This document shows, piece after piece, positions 1 to 7,681 of a stretch of DNA of 23,695 nt (its first letter is position 1; each line of letters starts with the position of its first letter). Both the position numbers and the translations under genes were made by a program. The DNA comes from a virus. The notes beneath the pieces were generated by a model that worked only from the letters and a program-made list of their open reading frames with translations, searched no databases and was not told the origin of the DNA. The stretch spans positions 1 to 23,695 of the IMG/VR virus record IMGVR_UViG_3300027704_000160. One strand, 5' to 3'.

Positions 1-3000
1 TCGACTTCAAAGGCGTAAACTCTGATGTGTTGTCGTTCGTTAACCTAAGTGGTATAGCGTTAGACGCTTCATAATAAAGATCTAAATCTACACTATCTTT
101 AGGCTCTGTTTCAAATATAGCACTTTTATTATCCACCTTTGTAAACCCACTCTCATCAAGTAGTAAATCTACTATCTCTATAAGTTGGAACTCACTACCA
201 TCGTGAGCAACTTGCCCTCTAGGGTCCCAGTTAGTAATATCAATACCTTCGTTTGTTAGTAGACCATTTGAATCTACACGTCTAAATGTTGTATAGAAAG
301 AGGTTCTAGCATTACTACTTATTGGGTTGGTAGACAAGTTATACATTGATGTAAGATAATCATCTGTACCACTTCCACCAACTACCATATATGTGTTTAG
401 TTGATCTGAACTAAACCTAAACAAAGTACCAACATCTGTTAACCTATACCTTAAGTTATCAAACGGGGTACCTGAAATGCTACCATAACCAGACACACAA
501 GACATATACAACCTATCGTAGGTGGAGCTATCAACATCATTATCACCTGATTTAGTTAAGCCTCTTAAACTCTCATTGAAAGGAAATTCACCACTATAAT
601 GAGCATCATAATCAGAGTGGGCTGCAGCATCTATAAAACCAACAACTCCATTACCACCATTAACCTCTAGATACTGCATTTGACTACTGTAAGATTCCCA
701 GAAAGAGTCTGTTAGGTTAAAAAAATTACTAAACACCGATTGATTGCCTTGATATATAGGTCTAAAGTTATCGAAATCGCTAAAAGTAGTGAAATACCCA
801 AACCCATTAAAGTTGTAAGAAGCCTTAGGACCTGAGGTAGCTGGGTTATTGAAACTGCCAGTGTCTATATAACCTATACGGAAAGATTGTATTGAAGTAT
901 AGTTCGAACTAGAACCATAAGGCTTTAATATATTCTCTATTAAGGCGAAATCCCTCTGAAGTTTAACGAAAAACCTACCATCGAACTCTGGCTTATTAAC
1001 CACTACTTCATCTAAGAATTCTAAGAAGTACTCTAAATCATCAATCGCAGTTTGTGCAGCCGGAAATACACCTGTATCTACTAGTATTGTAGGGAAATTA
1101 GCTTCATCCCCGAAAGGTCTAACTATATTTATACTACCATCAATACCTAAATCAGAGTTAGGTATTGACAACCTAGAGACTTCTCTATAACTAGTATAAT
1201 AATTACCTAGCGAAGTCACTGCTTTAACTCTAACTTTTAGTGTCCCTTCAGACTCAGAGTCATTAAAGAAGCTACCAAAGCTAGCCAATGATAATTCAAA
1301 AACACTAGAGGTTTTAAGATGCTCGACGTTACCGTCTATACCCATTTGATCAGAGTCCATCCCTCTACTACCCATTAATCTCATGTCTAGCTTTATGAAC
1401 TCAGGGGCTTCGTTCTCTATGGCTATAATTTTATATCTAGCCTCAGACTCTACTAGAGAGTTTTCACCATGTTTCTTTTTAAGTATCAAATAAGTCTCTT
1501 CGTCAACTTTATTTCTTTCAGCTGACGGAAATGAAACCCATACGTTACCATCATCAGCATCATACCAACGGTCCATTACTAAATTATAGTACTCGCTTGA
1601 CGTTTCTTTTATATAGTACTTGGCATAATCCATCCAGTTATCTGGTTGAGAATTAGCCCAATCTTGAGTGACTAAAAAGCTATTAGATTTAACTGCTTCG
1701 CTTTTATTTATAGAAGTAGAATCGTTGGAATAGGAATTAGTAGTACTAGGGTTAGTTTCACTTCTAGTACCAACAGATATAACAGGTGTTTCTCTACCAT
1801 ACTCATCACCTATGATCAACCCAAACCTATAACTTCTAAGAGTTTTTATAGATTTCTCTGGATTAAGTATAGTAGTTATATCTTTCGATACCATAGATTG
1901 TCTTATAGCAACAGTAGAAGGCATGTCGTAACCTTGAGTGTAATTACCATATATTAATCTGTTTCCTACGATCTCTTGAGCTTTAGCTAATCTAGGTACG
2001 TTATCCCAAGATCTTAATATCTGATCACTAGGAACGGTCTTATGAATCATCTCTGATGTTATAACAATGTCGTGGCTATTAGTACTAGTTGAAATATCAC
2101 TCCATTCTGGGTCTACACCTTTTTCAACAGTCTTAGCTACATATACATTTGGGGAATCCGTAGATTTATAAAGTATGTCTATAGATTTTATATCATCAGG
2201 TCTAACTGTAATATCTTGAAGTAGGTTGGTAATAGTAACCTCCCTTAATAGGTTTGTCATACCTAAGTTGTGACCTTTCTTTTGGTCATAATCGAACTTG
2301 CTAGGTATAAAAGCTATTTCAGACCAAGGAGAGAAGCTAGAATACTCATTATCATTATACTTATATCTAAAAGCAAACCTTGGAAATTTTAATTCAAAAA
2401 GCGGCTTACCGGGCTGTACAAGTTCGACTAGCCATTCAGTGTGACTAGCTAATGTATCGGAGGATATAGAAAGTAATGTTATGAAAGTAAGACCACCATC
2501 AACATTGGCTGGATGATAAATACCCCTAACAGTAGAAACAAGACCTTGAGTATCATTAAGACATGTAAGTTTAACGTGATCACCCTCTAGTATATTAACT
2601 CCAACACTAGCGATTGGTATAGTAGCATAATCAACTCCATCAGCATCTGTCCAACCTCCTATAGTAAAATTTTTACCAGTTATAGTATATTCCGTAGAAC
2701 CCTCTCTAACACTAGACTTCAACTTTAATGAAGGAGCTGTTCTAGGGGCTTTACGTATTACTGTGAAGTGATCTTTAGTTACAGGCTCAACGGTTCCTAC
2801 GTAATCTGATCCAGCTTGTAATGCTCCATTTTTATTTTTAAGTACTAGCTTGGTATGGTTTGGAACCGCAGTTTGAGGTGATACTGTACCCGCTTTACTT
2901 CTACGTATATTTATTTTCTTAGGCTCTGATGAGTTATCAGTGTAGAATAAGAAATCATCTATTACATTTATACCAGTTACTCTAGAGTTGTAATCGAACT

Positions 3001-3646
3001 CTAAAGCTTTAGGAGCTTCAAAAGAAAACCAAGCTGCCGTACTTAAGTTACTAGGCTGAGGACGATCTAAATATATAGTATTGCTAGATATTTTAGCTAT
3101 CTTAGTTCCTTCAGTAGCTATGTTAGATGCACTAGAGAATATGTGTGCTTTAACTACCATACCAACTCTGTATATAGAAGCATCTGTTACAGACATTACA
3201 GGTACAGTACTGGAGCTTGTTAAAGAAGTAAAGCCAGCTGGAGTAGTTTCTGCTATACCAAATACGTCTACAACCACTGGTTTGTAACTACCATCTGAGT
3301 CCTGCTCTATTATCGAGTCGACGTAAAATTGCCTTGTAAAAGCACCACTAATTGGAGTTGAAGGTGTGAATAACCTAGGACTAGCAAACAAGAAGTAACC
3401 TTTATTATTTCTTTCATCCGCTACAGATCCAATACATTTAGTTTTCTCACCTGAAAAATTAGTGGTTAAGTGAGACAAGCCCTTACTTGAGTTCCCCTCT
3501 AAGTTCTGTACAGTACCAGCAGCACCACCTTCTGTAGTTCTAACTTGTATATTTAAAGCATCTCTATACTCACCATTAGGAACAAGTCTTTCATCAAGAT
3601 CCTTATTCATACGCCCGGCGGTGAATGTGTGTTTAATTTCTGCCAT
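1..3646 (-). CDS. Very large tail/stabilisation protein, P22 gp10-like N terminus (partial, C terminus outside window)
   Basis: The frame is open for 1215 codons from the ATG at 3646 to the window edge, where no stop has been reached, so the protein is truncated by the window. The N terminus (residues 11-33) reads GRMNKDLDERLVPNGEYRDA followed by LNI. This resembles the opening of phage tail stabilisation proteins such as P22 gp10 and the large tail proteins of crAss-like phages. The rest is mostly beta-rich with few cysteines, as expected for a virion protein. It starts 5 bases after the stop of the 300-residue neck gene, so the two are co-transcribed. By position and size I infer a tail hub or 'muzzle'-type component at the end of the short tail. 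A large tail fibre is the main alternative. That it is a structural protein is likely; the exact role is uncertain. Confidence 0.75.
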   Translation of the reverse strand, partial: MAEIKHTFTAGRMNKDLDERLVPNGEYRDALNIQVRTTEGGAAGTVQNLEGNSSKGLSHLTTNFSGEKTKCIGSVADERNNKGYFLFASPRLFTPSTPISGAFTRQFYVDSIIEQDSDGSYKPVVVDVFGIAETTPAGFTSLTSSSTVPVMSVTDASIYRVGMVVKAHIFSSASNIATEGTKIAKISSNTIYLDRPQPSNLSTAAWFSFEAPKALEFDYNSRVTGINVIDDFLFYTDNSSEPKKINIRRSKAGTVSPQTAVPNHTKLVLKNKNGALQAGSDYVGTVEPVTKDHFTVIRKAPRTAPSLKLKSSVREGSTEYTITGKNFTIGGWTDADGVDYATIPIASVGVNILEGDHVKLTCLNDTQGLVSTVRGIYHPANVDGGLTFITLLSISSDTLASHTEWLVELVQPGKPLFELKFPRFAFRYKYNDNEYSSFSPWSEIAFIPSKFDYDQKKGHNLGMTNLLREVTITNLLQDITVRPDDIKSIDILYKSTDSPNVYVAKTVEKGVDPEWSDISTSTNSHDIVITSEMIHKTVPSDQILRSWDNVPRLAKAQEIVGNRLIYGNYTQGYDMPSTVAIRQSMVSKDITTILNPEKSIKTLRSYRFGLIIGDEYGRETPVISVGTRSETNPSTTNSYSNDSTSINKSEAVKSNSFLVTQDWANSQPDNWMDYAKYYIKETSSEYYNLVMDRWYDADDGNVWVSFPSAERNKVDEETYLILKKKHGENSLVESEARYKIIAIENEAPEFIKLDMRLMGSRGMDSDQMGIDGNVEHLKTSSVFELSLASFGSFFNDSESEGTLKVRVKAVTSLGNYYTSYREVSRLSIPNSDLGIDGSINIVRPFGDEANFPTILVDTGVFPAAQTAIDDLEYFLEFLDEVVVNKPEFDGRFFVKLQRDFALIENILKPYGSSSNYTSIQSFRIGYIDTGSFNNPATSGPKASYNFNGFGYFTTFSDFDNFRPIYQGNQSVFSNFFNLTDSFWESYSSQMQYLEVNGGNGVVGFIDAAAHSDYDAHYSGEFPFNESLRGLTKSGDNDVDSSTYDRLYMSCVSGYGSISGTPFDNLRYRLTDVGTLFRFSSDQLNTYMVVGGSGTDDYLTSMYNLSTNPISSNARTSFYTTFRRVDSNGLLTNEGIDITNWDPRGQVAHDGSEFQLIEIVDLLLDESGFTKVDNKSAIFETEPKDSVDLDLYYEASNAIPLRLTNDNTSEFTPLKS

Positions 3647-3651
3647 CTATA

Positions 3652-4554
3652 TTACTTTATAGGTTTACTTAAACCCTTTAACACTTGAGTGAACTCTTCT
3701 ATCTTAATGCTAGATAGCCTTATCTTAGCTTTTCTAGCTTCAGCAAATCTTTCTTTCTTAAATCGCTGTACTATATATTCAGGTATATTAGATCTTGAGG
3801 CCAACACACCGTACGCTATCCATTTATATACAGCTTCTTCTGCAAACTTATGTACAACCATTTCGTTGTCTGTACCTAAACCATCGCTTATGTAATGCAG
3901 TACGATAGTCGAACCTGCTAGAGCAGATCCAAAGTGTATCATACCTTTGTTAGCATCGATATAGAAAGTGCCATTATCTTGAGCGTGTTGTGGATCAAGA
4001 CCATATCTTCTACCATAATGATCTAAATAATTTTCATTAGTCTCATAGTCATTTCTAATTTCATTAGGGGTGTGTGACTTGTAACCTGTCCACGTGTCTG
4101 AATCTGTTTGGTATTGAAGATCGTTTGACACCGATGTTGATCCATCAATAGTTTGATTAAAATCATAACTACCATCAGCTGTTTGGTTTATAGCAAATGG
4201 GTTTGAAGTCTTACCAGTAGGATATAAAACCCTCTCAATACCGTCAGTACCACTCGTGGTCATCTTACTATAGTTTACATAGTCTTGAGGCAATATCATT
4301 TGAAGCGTGTTAGGTACTTCAATCTCTTGGGCTTTTATGGATCTAAATATGTCATAGCTAAATTCCTGTATAGCTCTCATTGCGTGGAACTGTATATCAG
4401 TTCTATTTACTTTACTAATCAACTTGCTCTCACCAACGTATGCTACCATAAAACCATTTATGATACTATCCAATGAAGTGAACTGATAATCCCCGTAGTT
4501 ACCAGAATTACCAGAGCTGTAATATGTATTTTGATTTTGTGATAATAAACCCAT
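3652..4554 (-). CDS. Neck/tail adaptor-type structural protein (300 aa)
   Basis: This 300-residue protein starts 2 bases after the previous stop and ends 5 bases before the giant tail gene. Residues 1-25 are rich in Asn, Gln, Ser, Gly and Tyr, suggesting a flexible N-terminal arm. Residues about 45-85 form a predicted helical segment (DIQFHAMRAIQEFSYDIFRS), followed by a beta-rich middle and a basic helical C terminus (about 255-300). No enzymatic motif is visible. From memory, similar proteins sit between head and tail genes in uncultured marine phages and crAss-like phages, where they are annotated as structural or neck proteins. I infer a head-tail connector ring or tail tubular protein. 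There is no signal peptide or membrane segment. Confidence in a virion role is moderate; the specific ring is not assignable from sequence alone. Confidence 0.6.
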   Translation of the reverse strand: MGLLSQNQNTYYSSGNSGNYGDYQFTSLDSIINGFMVAYVGESKLISKVNRTDIQFHAMRAIQEFSYDIFRSIKAQEIEVPNTLQMILPQDYVNYSKMTTSGTDGIERVLYPTGKTSNPFAINQTADGSYDFNQTIDGSTSVSNDLQYQTDSDTWTGYKSHTPNEIRNDYETNENYLDHYGRRYGLDPQHAQDNGTFYIDANKGMIHFGSALAGSTIVLHYISDGLGTDNEMVVHKFAEEAVYKWIAYGVLASRSNIPEYIVQRFKKERFAEARKAKIRLSSIKIEEFTQVLKGLSKPIK

Positions 4555-4556
4555 AG

Positions 4557-5255
4557 TTAGTTATTCTTTTCAGCTTTAGTGTTTGCTTTATCTCTCATAG
4601 CAGTTTCAGTAAGAGCTCTATCTTTTAAAGCTATACCTGACAGCTCTAATATCCTCATTACTAAGTTAGTTTCTTCTGACTCGTGTAAATCGAAGTCTGT
4701 AGAATTAGCACCGTTATATAGCGCTTTACCTTGTATTACAACGTAACCCCAAGAAGGTGTATTAGGTTTTTTGATATACTCTACGTTTACCACTAAACCT
4801 ACTGTAGGATATATTTTTATTTTATTAACTCCCTTTCTAACATATACAGGTCTATCTGCCACAGCCTTAGTTAAAGGGTTTCTCTCCATTTGTCTAAGTA
4901 ACCTAGAATCAACTTCATCTACTTCTATGTTACTTACGAACACAGAGCTTAGTATATAAGCATTATCAGTTAAAGTGTATTCGTTATTTGTATGAGACTC
5001 ATTGATGAGTTCATCTACACGATGTACTGATATTCTTTCGTTTAATAATTCTATCTCATCCCCTATATCTGTACTATTCTTAGGCTTCAACTGAGCCATC
5101 TTAAGATCATGGAAGTAATTCTCAAATACCTCAAGCTGAGCTTGATCTGCGAACAGATTAAACTCCTGTGGTGTTATATAACCTCTCTGGTCCTTGTTGG
5201 CTAAAGCCTGGACTTTCTGGTATACTCTATCTATATCTACTGTATTGTTAGCCAT
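4557..5255 (-). CDS. Head-tail adaptor-like protein (232 aa)
   Basis: This 232-residue protein begins a new transcript segment downstream of a strong terminator (5311-5333). Residues 7-60 contain IDRVYQKVQALANKDQRGYI followed by TPQEFNLFADQAQ, a helical opening I recall from proteins encoded near the neck genes of marine Bacteroidota phages. The middle is beta-rich and the C terminus (about 195-232) is helical and charged (LVMRILELSGIALKDRALTE). No catalytic motif is seen. It is followed after 2 bases by the 300-residue neck protein and then by the giant tail protein, so the three probably act together in the connector and tail. A T7 gp11-like or P22 gp4-like adaptor is the most likely role, inferred mainly from position. 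Confidence 0.6.
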   Translation of the reverse strand: MANNTVDIDRVYQKVQALANKDQRGYITPQEFNLFADQAQLEVFENYFHDLKMAQLKPKNSTDIGDEIELLNERISVHRVDELINESHTNNEYTLTDNAYILSSVFVSNIEVDEVDSRLLRQMERNPLTKAVADRPVYVRKGVNKIKIYPTVGLVVNVEYIKKPNTPSWGYVVIQGKALYNGANSTDFDLHESEETNLVMRILELSGIALKDRALTETAMRDKANTKAEKNN

Positions 5256-5273
5256 ATCTATTATTTTACTTTA

Positions 5274-5308
5274 ATATAGTTACATAATAAAGTAGTATGT
5301 TACTATAT
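5274..5308. repeat. 13-bp near-perfect inverted repeat upstream of the neck genes
   Basis: The arms are 5274-5286 (ATATAGTTACATA) and 5296-5308 (TATGTTACTATAT). Twelve of 13 positions pair, around a 9-base spacer. The dyad lies between the terminator at 5311-5333 and the start of the adaptor gene at 5255. The position suggests an operator or promoter element for the neck/tail genes, but no function is shown by the sequence. Confidence 0.5.
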
Positions 5309-5310
5309 AG

Positions 5311-5333
5311 AAAAAGCCACAATTAAGTGGCTT
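5311..5333 (-). terminator. Intrinsic terminator after the thioredoxin-like gene
   Basis: On the minus strand AAGCCAC, loop TTAATT, GTGGCTT form a perfect 7-bp stem that runs into a T tract (complement of the A run at 5311-5315). It sits about 10 bases past the stop of the thioredoxin-like gene. The plus strand lacks a T tract, so the orientation is minus. Confidence 0.85.
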
Positions 5334-5342
5334 AGTTACTAT

Positions 5343-5711
5343 TTACTGAAATTTACTTAGTGTTATATTGTCTATAACTGTCTGAACCTGTTTCTTAGTT
5401 GCCTGTAATTGCATCATAATGTTGGGGTCAAACCTAGACTGCTCTACCCCGTTATCAAATATTATAACTGTAGGTATAGAGGTTACTTTATATTTCTTCT
5501 GAATACTAGCACCTTTGACAATACACAACCTATACGGTTCGCAGTCTTTCAATGATTTTAGAAATTCAACTTGATTACCTTGATTCCACTCAGCCCAGAA
5601 CTCTACTACAGTTATACCTTTAGCTGTCCTAGAATTAAACGTATCTTTAGATATAAATTCTTGCGCATTGATTAAAGCAGGTAACATAAATACTAGTAAC
5701 AACTTATTCAT
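5343..5711 (-). CDS. Exported thioredoxin-fold protein lacking the CxxC active site
   Basis: The 122-residue product has a clear signal peptide (MNKLLLVFMLPALINA, probable cut before Gln17), so it should reach the periplasm of a Gram-negative host. The mature part follows the thioredoxin plan: a strand TVVEFWAEW at 34-42 and the cis-proline loop TSIPTVIIFDNG at 77-88. Where thioredoxins carry WCGPC this protein has WNQGNQ (42-47), so both redox cysteines are gone. Two other cysteines, C57 and C63, remain in DCEPYRLC. It overlaps the upstream one-helix membrane protein by 8 bases, and a strong terminator follows. I infer a non-redox binding or scaffold role at the cell envelope, or a disulfide-dependent role using C57/C63. 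The thioredoxin fold is fairly sure; function is unknown. Confidence 0.75.
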   Translation of the reverse strand: MNKLLLVFMLPALINAQEFISKDTFNSRTAKGITVVEFWAEWNQGNQVEFLKSLKDCEPYRLCIVKGASIQKKYKVTSIPTVIIFDNGVEQSRFDPNIMMQLQATKKQVQTVIDNITLSKFQ

Positions 5712-5982
5712 ATAACTTTTCTTTAATTGCTTTCAAATCGTCTTTAATTTCTTTCACATCCTCTTGAGTGGACATTATAGTTTGGCGGATTAACTTATCT
5801 TTCATATCAAACTCCATTCTAGTTATCTCTGGGTCCATAGGTTCTGGTAAGTTCCTGGCTTCAGCTATATCATTCTGAAGTGTAAACCACATCCCAACTA
5901 GAGTAAATATTAAAGCAGCTATACCAGCTAATGTTTTTATACTTACATTTAATGTAGTATCTTCATTTAACTCTTTACTCAT
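5704..5982 (-). CDS. Small one-helix membrane protein with coiled coil (92 aa)
   Basis: The product has a charged N terminus (1-11), a hydrophobic segment at about 15-35 (IKTLAGIAALIFTLVGMWFT) and a long polar, heptad-like helix at about 55-92 (RMEFDMKDKLIR, then EDVKEIKDDLKAIKEKLYE). This is the layout of an inner-membrane protein with a coiled-coil outer part, seen in small phage membrane proteins including inner-membrane spanins and some holin-associated proteins. It begins 1 base after the outer-membrane-like protein and overlaps the exported thioredoxin-like protein by 8 bases, so the three are translated together. A lysis role (i-spanin-like) or an envelope-spanning complex with its neighbours are both possible; neither is proved. 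Confidence 0.65.
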   Translation of the reverse strand: MSKELNEDTTLNVSIKTLAGIAALIFTLVGMWFTLQNDIAEARNLPEPMDPEITRMEFDMKDKLIRQTIMSTQEDVKEIKDDLKAIKEKLYE

Positions 5983-5983
5983 A

Positions 5984-7048
5984 TTAAAATATTAAATAGT
6001 TTATACCAGTTTTTAATTGATAAGAAGGTCTGTCCCAGAACTTTAAATGCCTAGCCTCTACGAATATACTAAAATGTCTATTAAAATTAACACCGAATAT
6101 CAATCCTGCATCCCACTCTGTTTGACTACCGTTTCTATTAAAAGAAAAATCCGTAAGTCCTTTGTGCGCTGGGTATAGAGAACCCCAAGTGTGTAACCAG
6201 CAATTTTCATCGTAATAATAATAATCTAATCCTATAACTGCTGACACTTCCTGCTGTAGACCTATTAAGTCTAACTGCTCTTTATTGTATCTATTAAGAA
6301 CCGTAGGAAAGTAATACTTGTAAAACTCATCATCGCCTGCGCATATCCACTCAGATTCACCAGCCTCAATGTCTATGTATATCCACTCTCCAGATTGAGA
6401 TGTACTGAGATAATAATATGAATTAGCTAAAGCTTTCCAATCTTCATTACCGTTCGTTCTAGTCCACTCTTCTATAGGTGAGTAACCATATACTGGATGT
6501 GATCGATGTGCTACACCTGCTGTAACATCAAATGACCCAAAGCTTTTACGTAGTCTAGCTTCTCCTAGTGTGTACTTTAAGTTTATTAACCCATCGTTAA
6601 CGTAAGCAGCTTTAGCCGTGAAGTTACTAGAGATATACCTTAGTTTATATTCTTGTTGAGTTACTTCGGTACCTCTGTTTCTAACAAAAGAATACTGAAA
6701 CAAATACTCTAGTCCAGGAGCATTAGATACTGTAGAGTAATCACTGATCTCATGTTCTGAACCGTCATAAAATAAACCTTGCTTTACTTGGTAATTAAAC
6801 CTAGCTATTTTTCTAAGTCCTATAGTTATGTTTACATTAGGTTCACTGTACTGAGTCATCTCTATTATAGTACCGTTTACATAATCATCTTGATGCCCAG
6901 GGTCATATAAACCTTGAACTCTATAACCTACAGGTTCTGCAGCAGGCGTAGTAGTAGAGAAGCTAGCGTAAAAAGTAGCAAACCTAAATACTTGAGCATC
7001 GGCGCTATAGCATAGCAATAATAGTAGTGTAAAAAATATTCTTTTCAT
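5984..7048 (-). CDS. Outer-membrane beta-barrel-like exported protein (354 aa)
   Basis: I start the gene at the ATG at 7048, not at the in-frame ATG at 7072, because the protein then begins with a classical signal peptide (MKRIFFTLLLLLCYSADA, cut before Gln19) and no longer overlaps the upstream gene. The mature part has no further hydrophobic helix and consists of alternating, Tyr/Phe/Trp-rich segments typical of a transmembrane beta barrel. It ends in a terminal Phe (QLKTGINYLIF), as outer-membrane proteins usually do. The ADA-Q cut site fits Bacteroidota. I infer an outer-membrane protein made during infection, possibly altering receptor access or the envelope before lysis; a virion role is less likely given the signal peptide. 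It is followed after 1 base by a one-helix membrane protein and then by an exported thioredoxin-like protein. Confidence 0.65.
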   Translation of the reverse strand: MKRIFFTLLLLLCYSADAQVFRFATFYASFSTTTPAAEPVGYRVQGLYDPGHQDDYVNGTIIEMTQYSEPNVNITIGLRKIARFNYQVKQGLFYDGSEHEISDYSTVSNAPGLEYLFQYSFVRNRGTEVTQQEYKLRYISSNFTAKAAYVNDGLINLKYTLGEARLRKSFGSFDVTAGVAHRSHPVYGYSPIEEWTRTNGNEDWKALANSYYYLSTSQSGEWIYIDIEAGESEWICAGDDEFYKYYFPTVLNRYNKEQLDLIGLQQEVSAVIGLDYYYYDENCWLHTWGSLYPAHKGLTDFSFNRNGSQTEWDAGLIFGVNFNRHFSIFVEARHLKFWDRPSYQLKTGINYLIF

Positions 7049-7059
7049 ATAACGATTTA

Positions 7060-7308
7060 TTAGCATTTCCATCTACGTCTAGCTGCTTTGCCTCTCTCAC
7101 TTGTCCAACTTTTGGATCTAGCACAGAAGGATTTTCTACGACCAGCAGCTTTACTACCTGGTTTTACTTTACCAGTAACAGCTGTCTTGAGCTTACTACC
7201 AGGATTCTTCTTCTTGTAAGCGGCTACACCTTTTTTAGTCATACCCGCACCTTCTTTAATAGTAAGGAAATTTCTTCCCTTACCTTTAGTTGTCTTACGT
7301 ATTGCCAT
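7060..7308 (-). CDS. Small very basic protein, DUF6321-like (82 aa)
   Basis: Most of the protein is Lys, Arg, Gly, Ala and Ser. The C-terminal half carries the pattern GSKAAGRRKSFCARSKSW and ends RRRWKC. From memory this KSFCARxxx...WxC pattern belongs to a short phage family annotated DUF6321; I could not check this. Its strong positive charge suggests nucleic-acid binding, for example in the virion or at the ribosome, but no function is known to me. It lies 14 bases after the 118-residue gene and 11 bases before the outer-membrane-like gene (start at 7048), in the same orientation. The leader before its ATG is A-rich without a Shine-Dalgarno sequence. Confidence 0.7.
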   Translation of the reverse strand: MAIRKTTKGKGRNFLTIKEGAGMTKKGVAAYKKKNPGSKLKTAVTGKVKPGSKAAGRRKSFCARSKSWTSERGKAARRRWKC

Positions 7309-7322
7309 AACTTTTAGTGTTG

Positions 7323-7679
7323 CTAAATATTATCCGATTGATTGTCTCTAATTAATTCCATCGCTTCAGCGCTAGTCATAAGACAGTTGCTAGGATAGCT
7401 TAAGCCCCTACCTAAGTTAAGTAAAGCCGAAACCTCACCACCTAACCAAGAGCAATCTAACTCAACTACATAGTACTTGCTATCTTCTATAGCAACCTCT
7501 ATAACGTTTCCAAATTTAATTCTGTTATCAGAAGCTACCTCTTCGAATGTAGTCGCTAAGACCTCCGTTAAGTTACCTTCTTCATTGTATATCTTACGAG
7601 AATACTTCCCTTCGAGTTCTCTAGGAATATTACCTAGATAAGCTGCCTCATTAAGGCAGATAAATATATTTCCTTTCAT
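7323..7679 (-). CDS. Unknown protein (118 aa)
   Basis: I do not recognise this protein. It is soluble in character, acidic overall, and alternates beta segments (GNVIEVAIEDSKYYVVELDC at about 57-76) with short helices, ending in an Asn/Asp-rich tail. Four cysteines (C8, C76, C99 and none paired in a CxxC) do not form an obvious metal site. It starts 2 bases after the stop of the LamG adhesin, so it is translated with it. Position suggests a fibre chaperone or a small virion protein, but this is only inference from the neighbour. Confidence 0.55.
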   Translation of the reverse strand: MKGNIFICLNEAAYLGNIPRELEGKYSRKIYNEEGNLTEVLATTFEEVASDNRIKFGNVIEVAIEDSKYYVVELDCSWLGGEVSALLNLGRGLSYPSNCLMTSAEAMELIRDNQSDNI

Positions 7680-7681
7680 AA

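Noticed and set aside
7049-7072. Earlier ATG for the outer-membrane-like protein
   Set aside because: It would add eight residues in front of a perfect signal peptide and overlap the upstream gene; the ATG at 7048 explains the sequence better.
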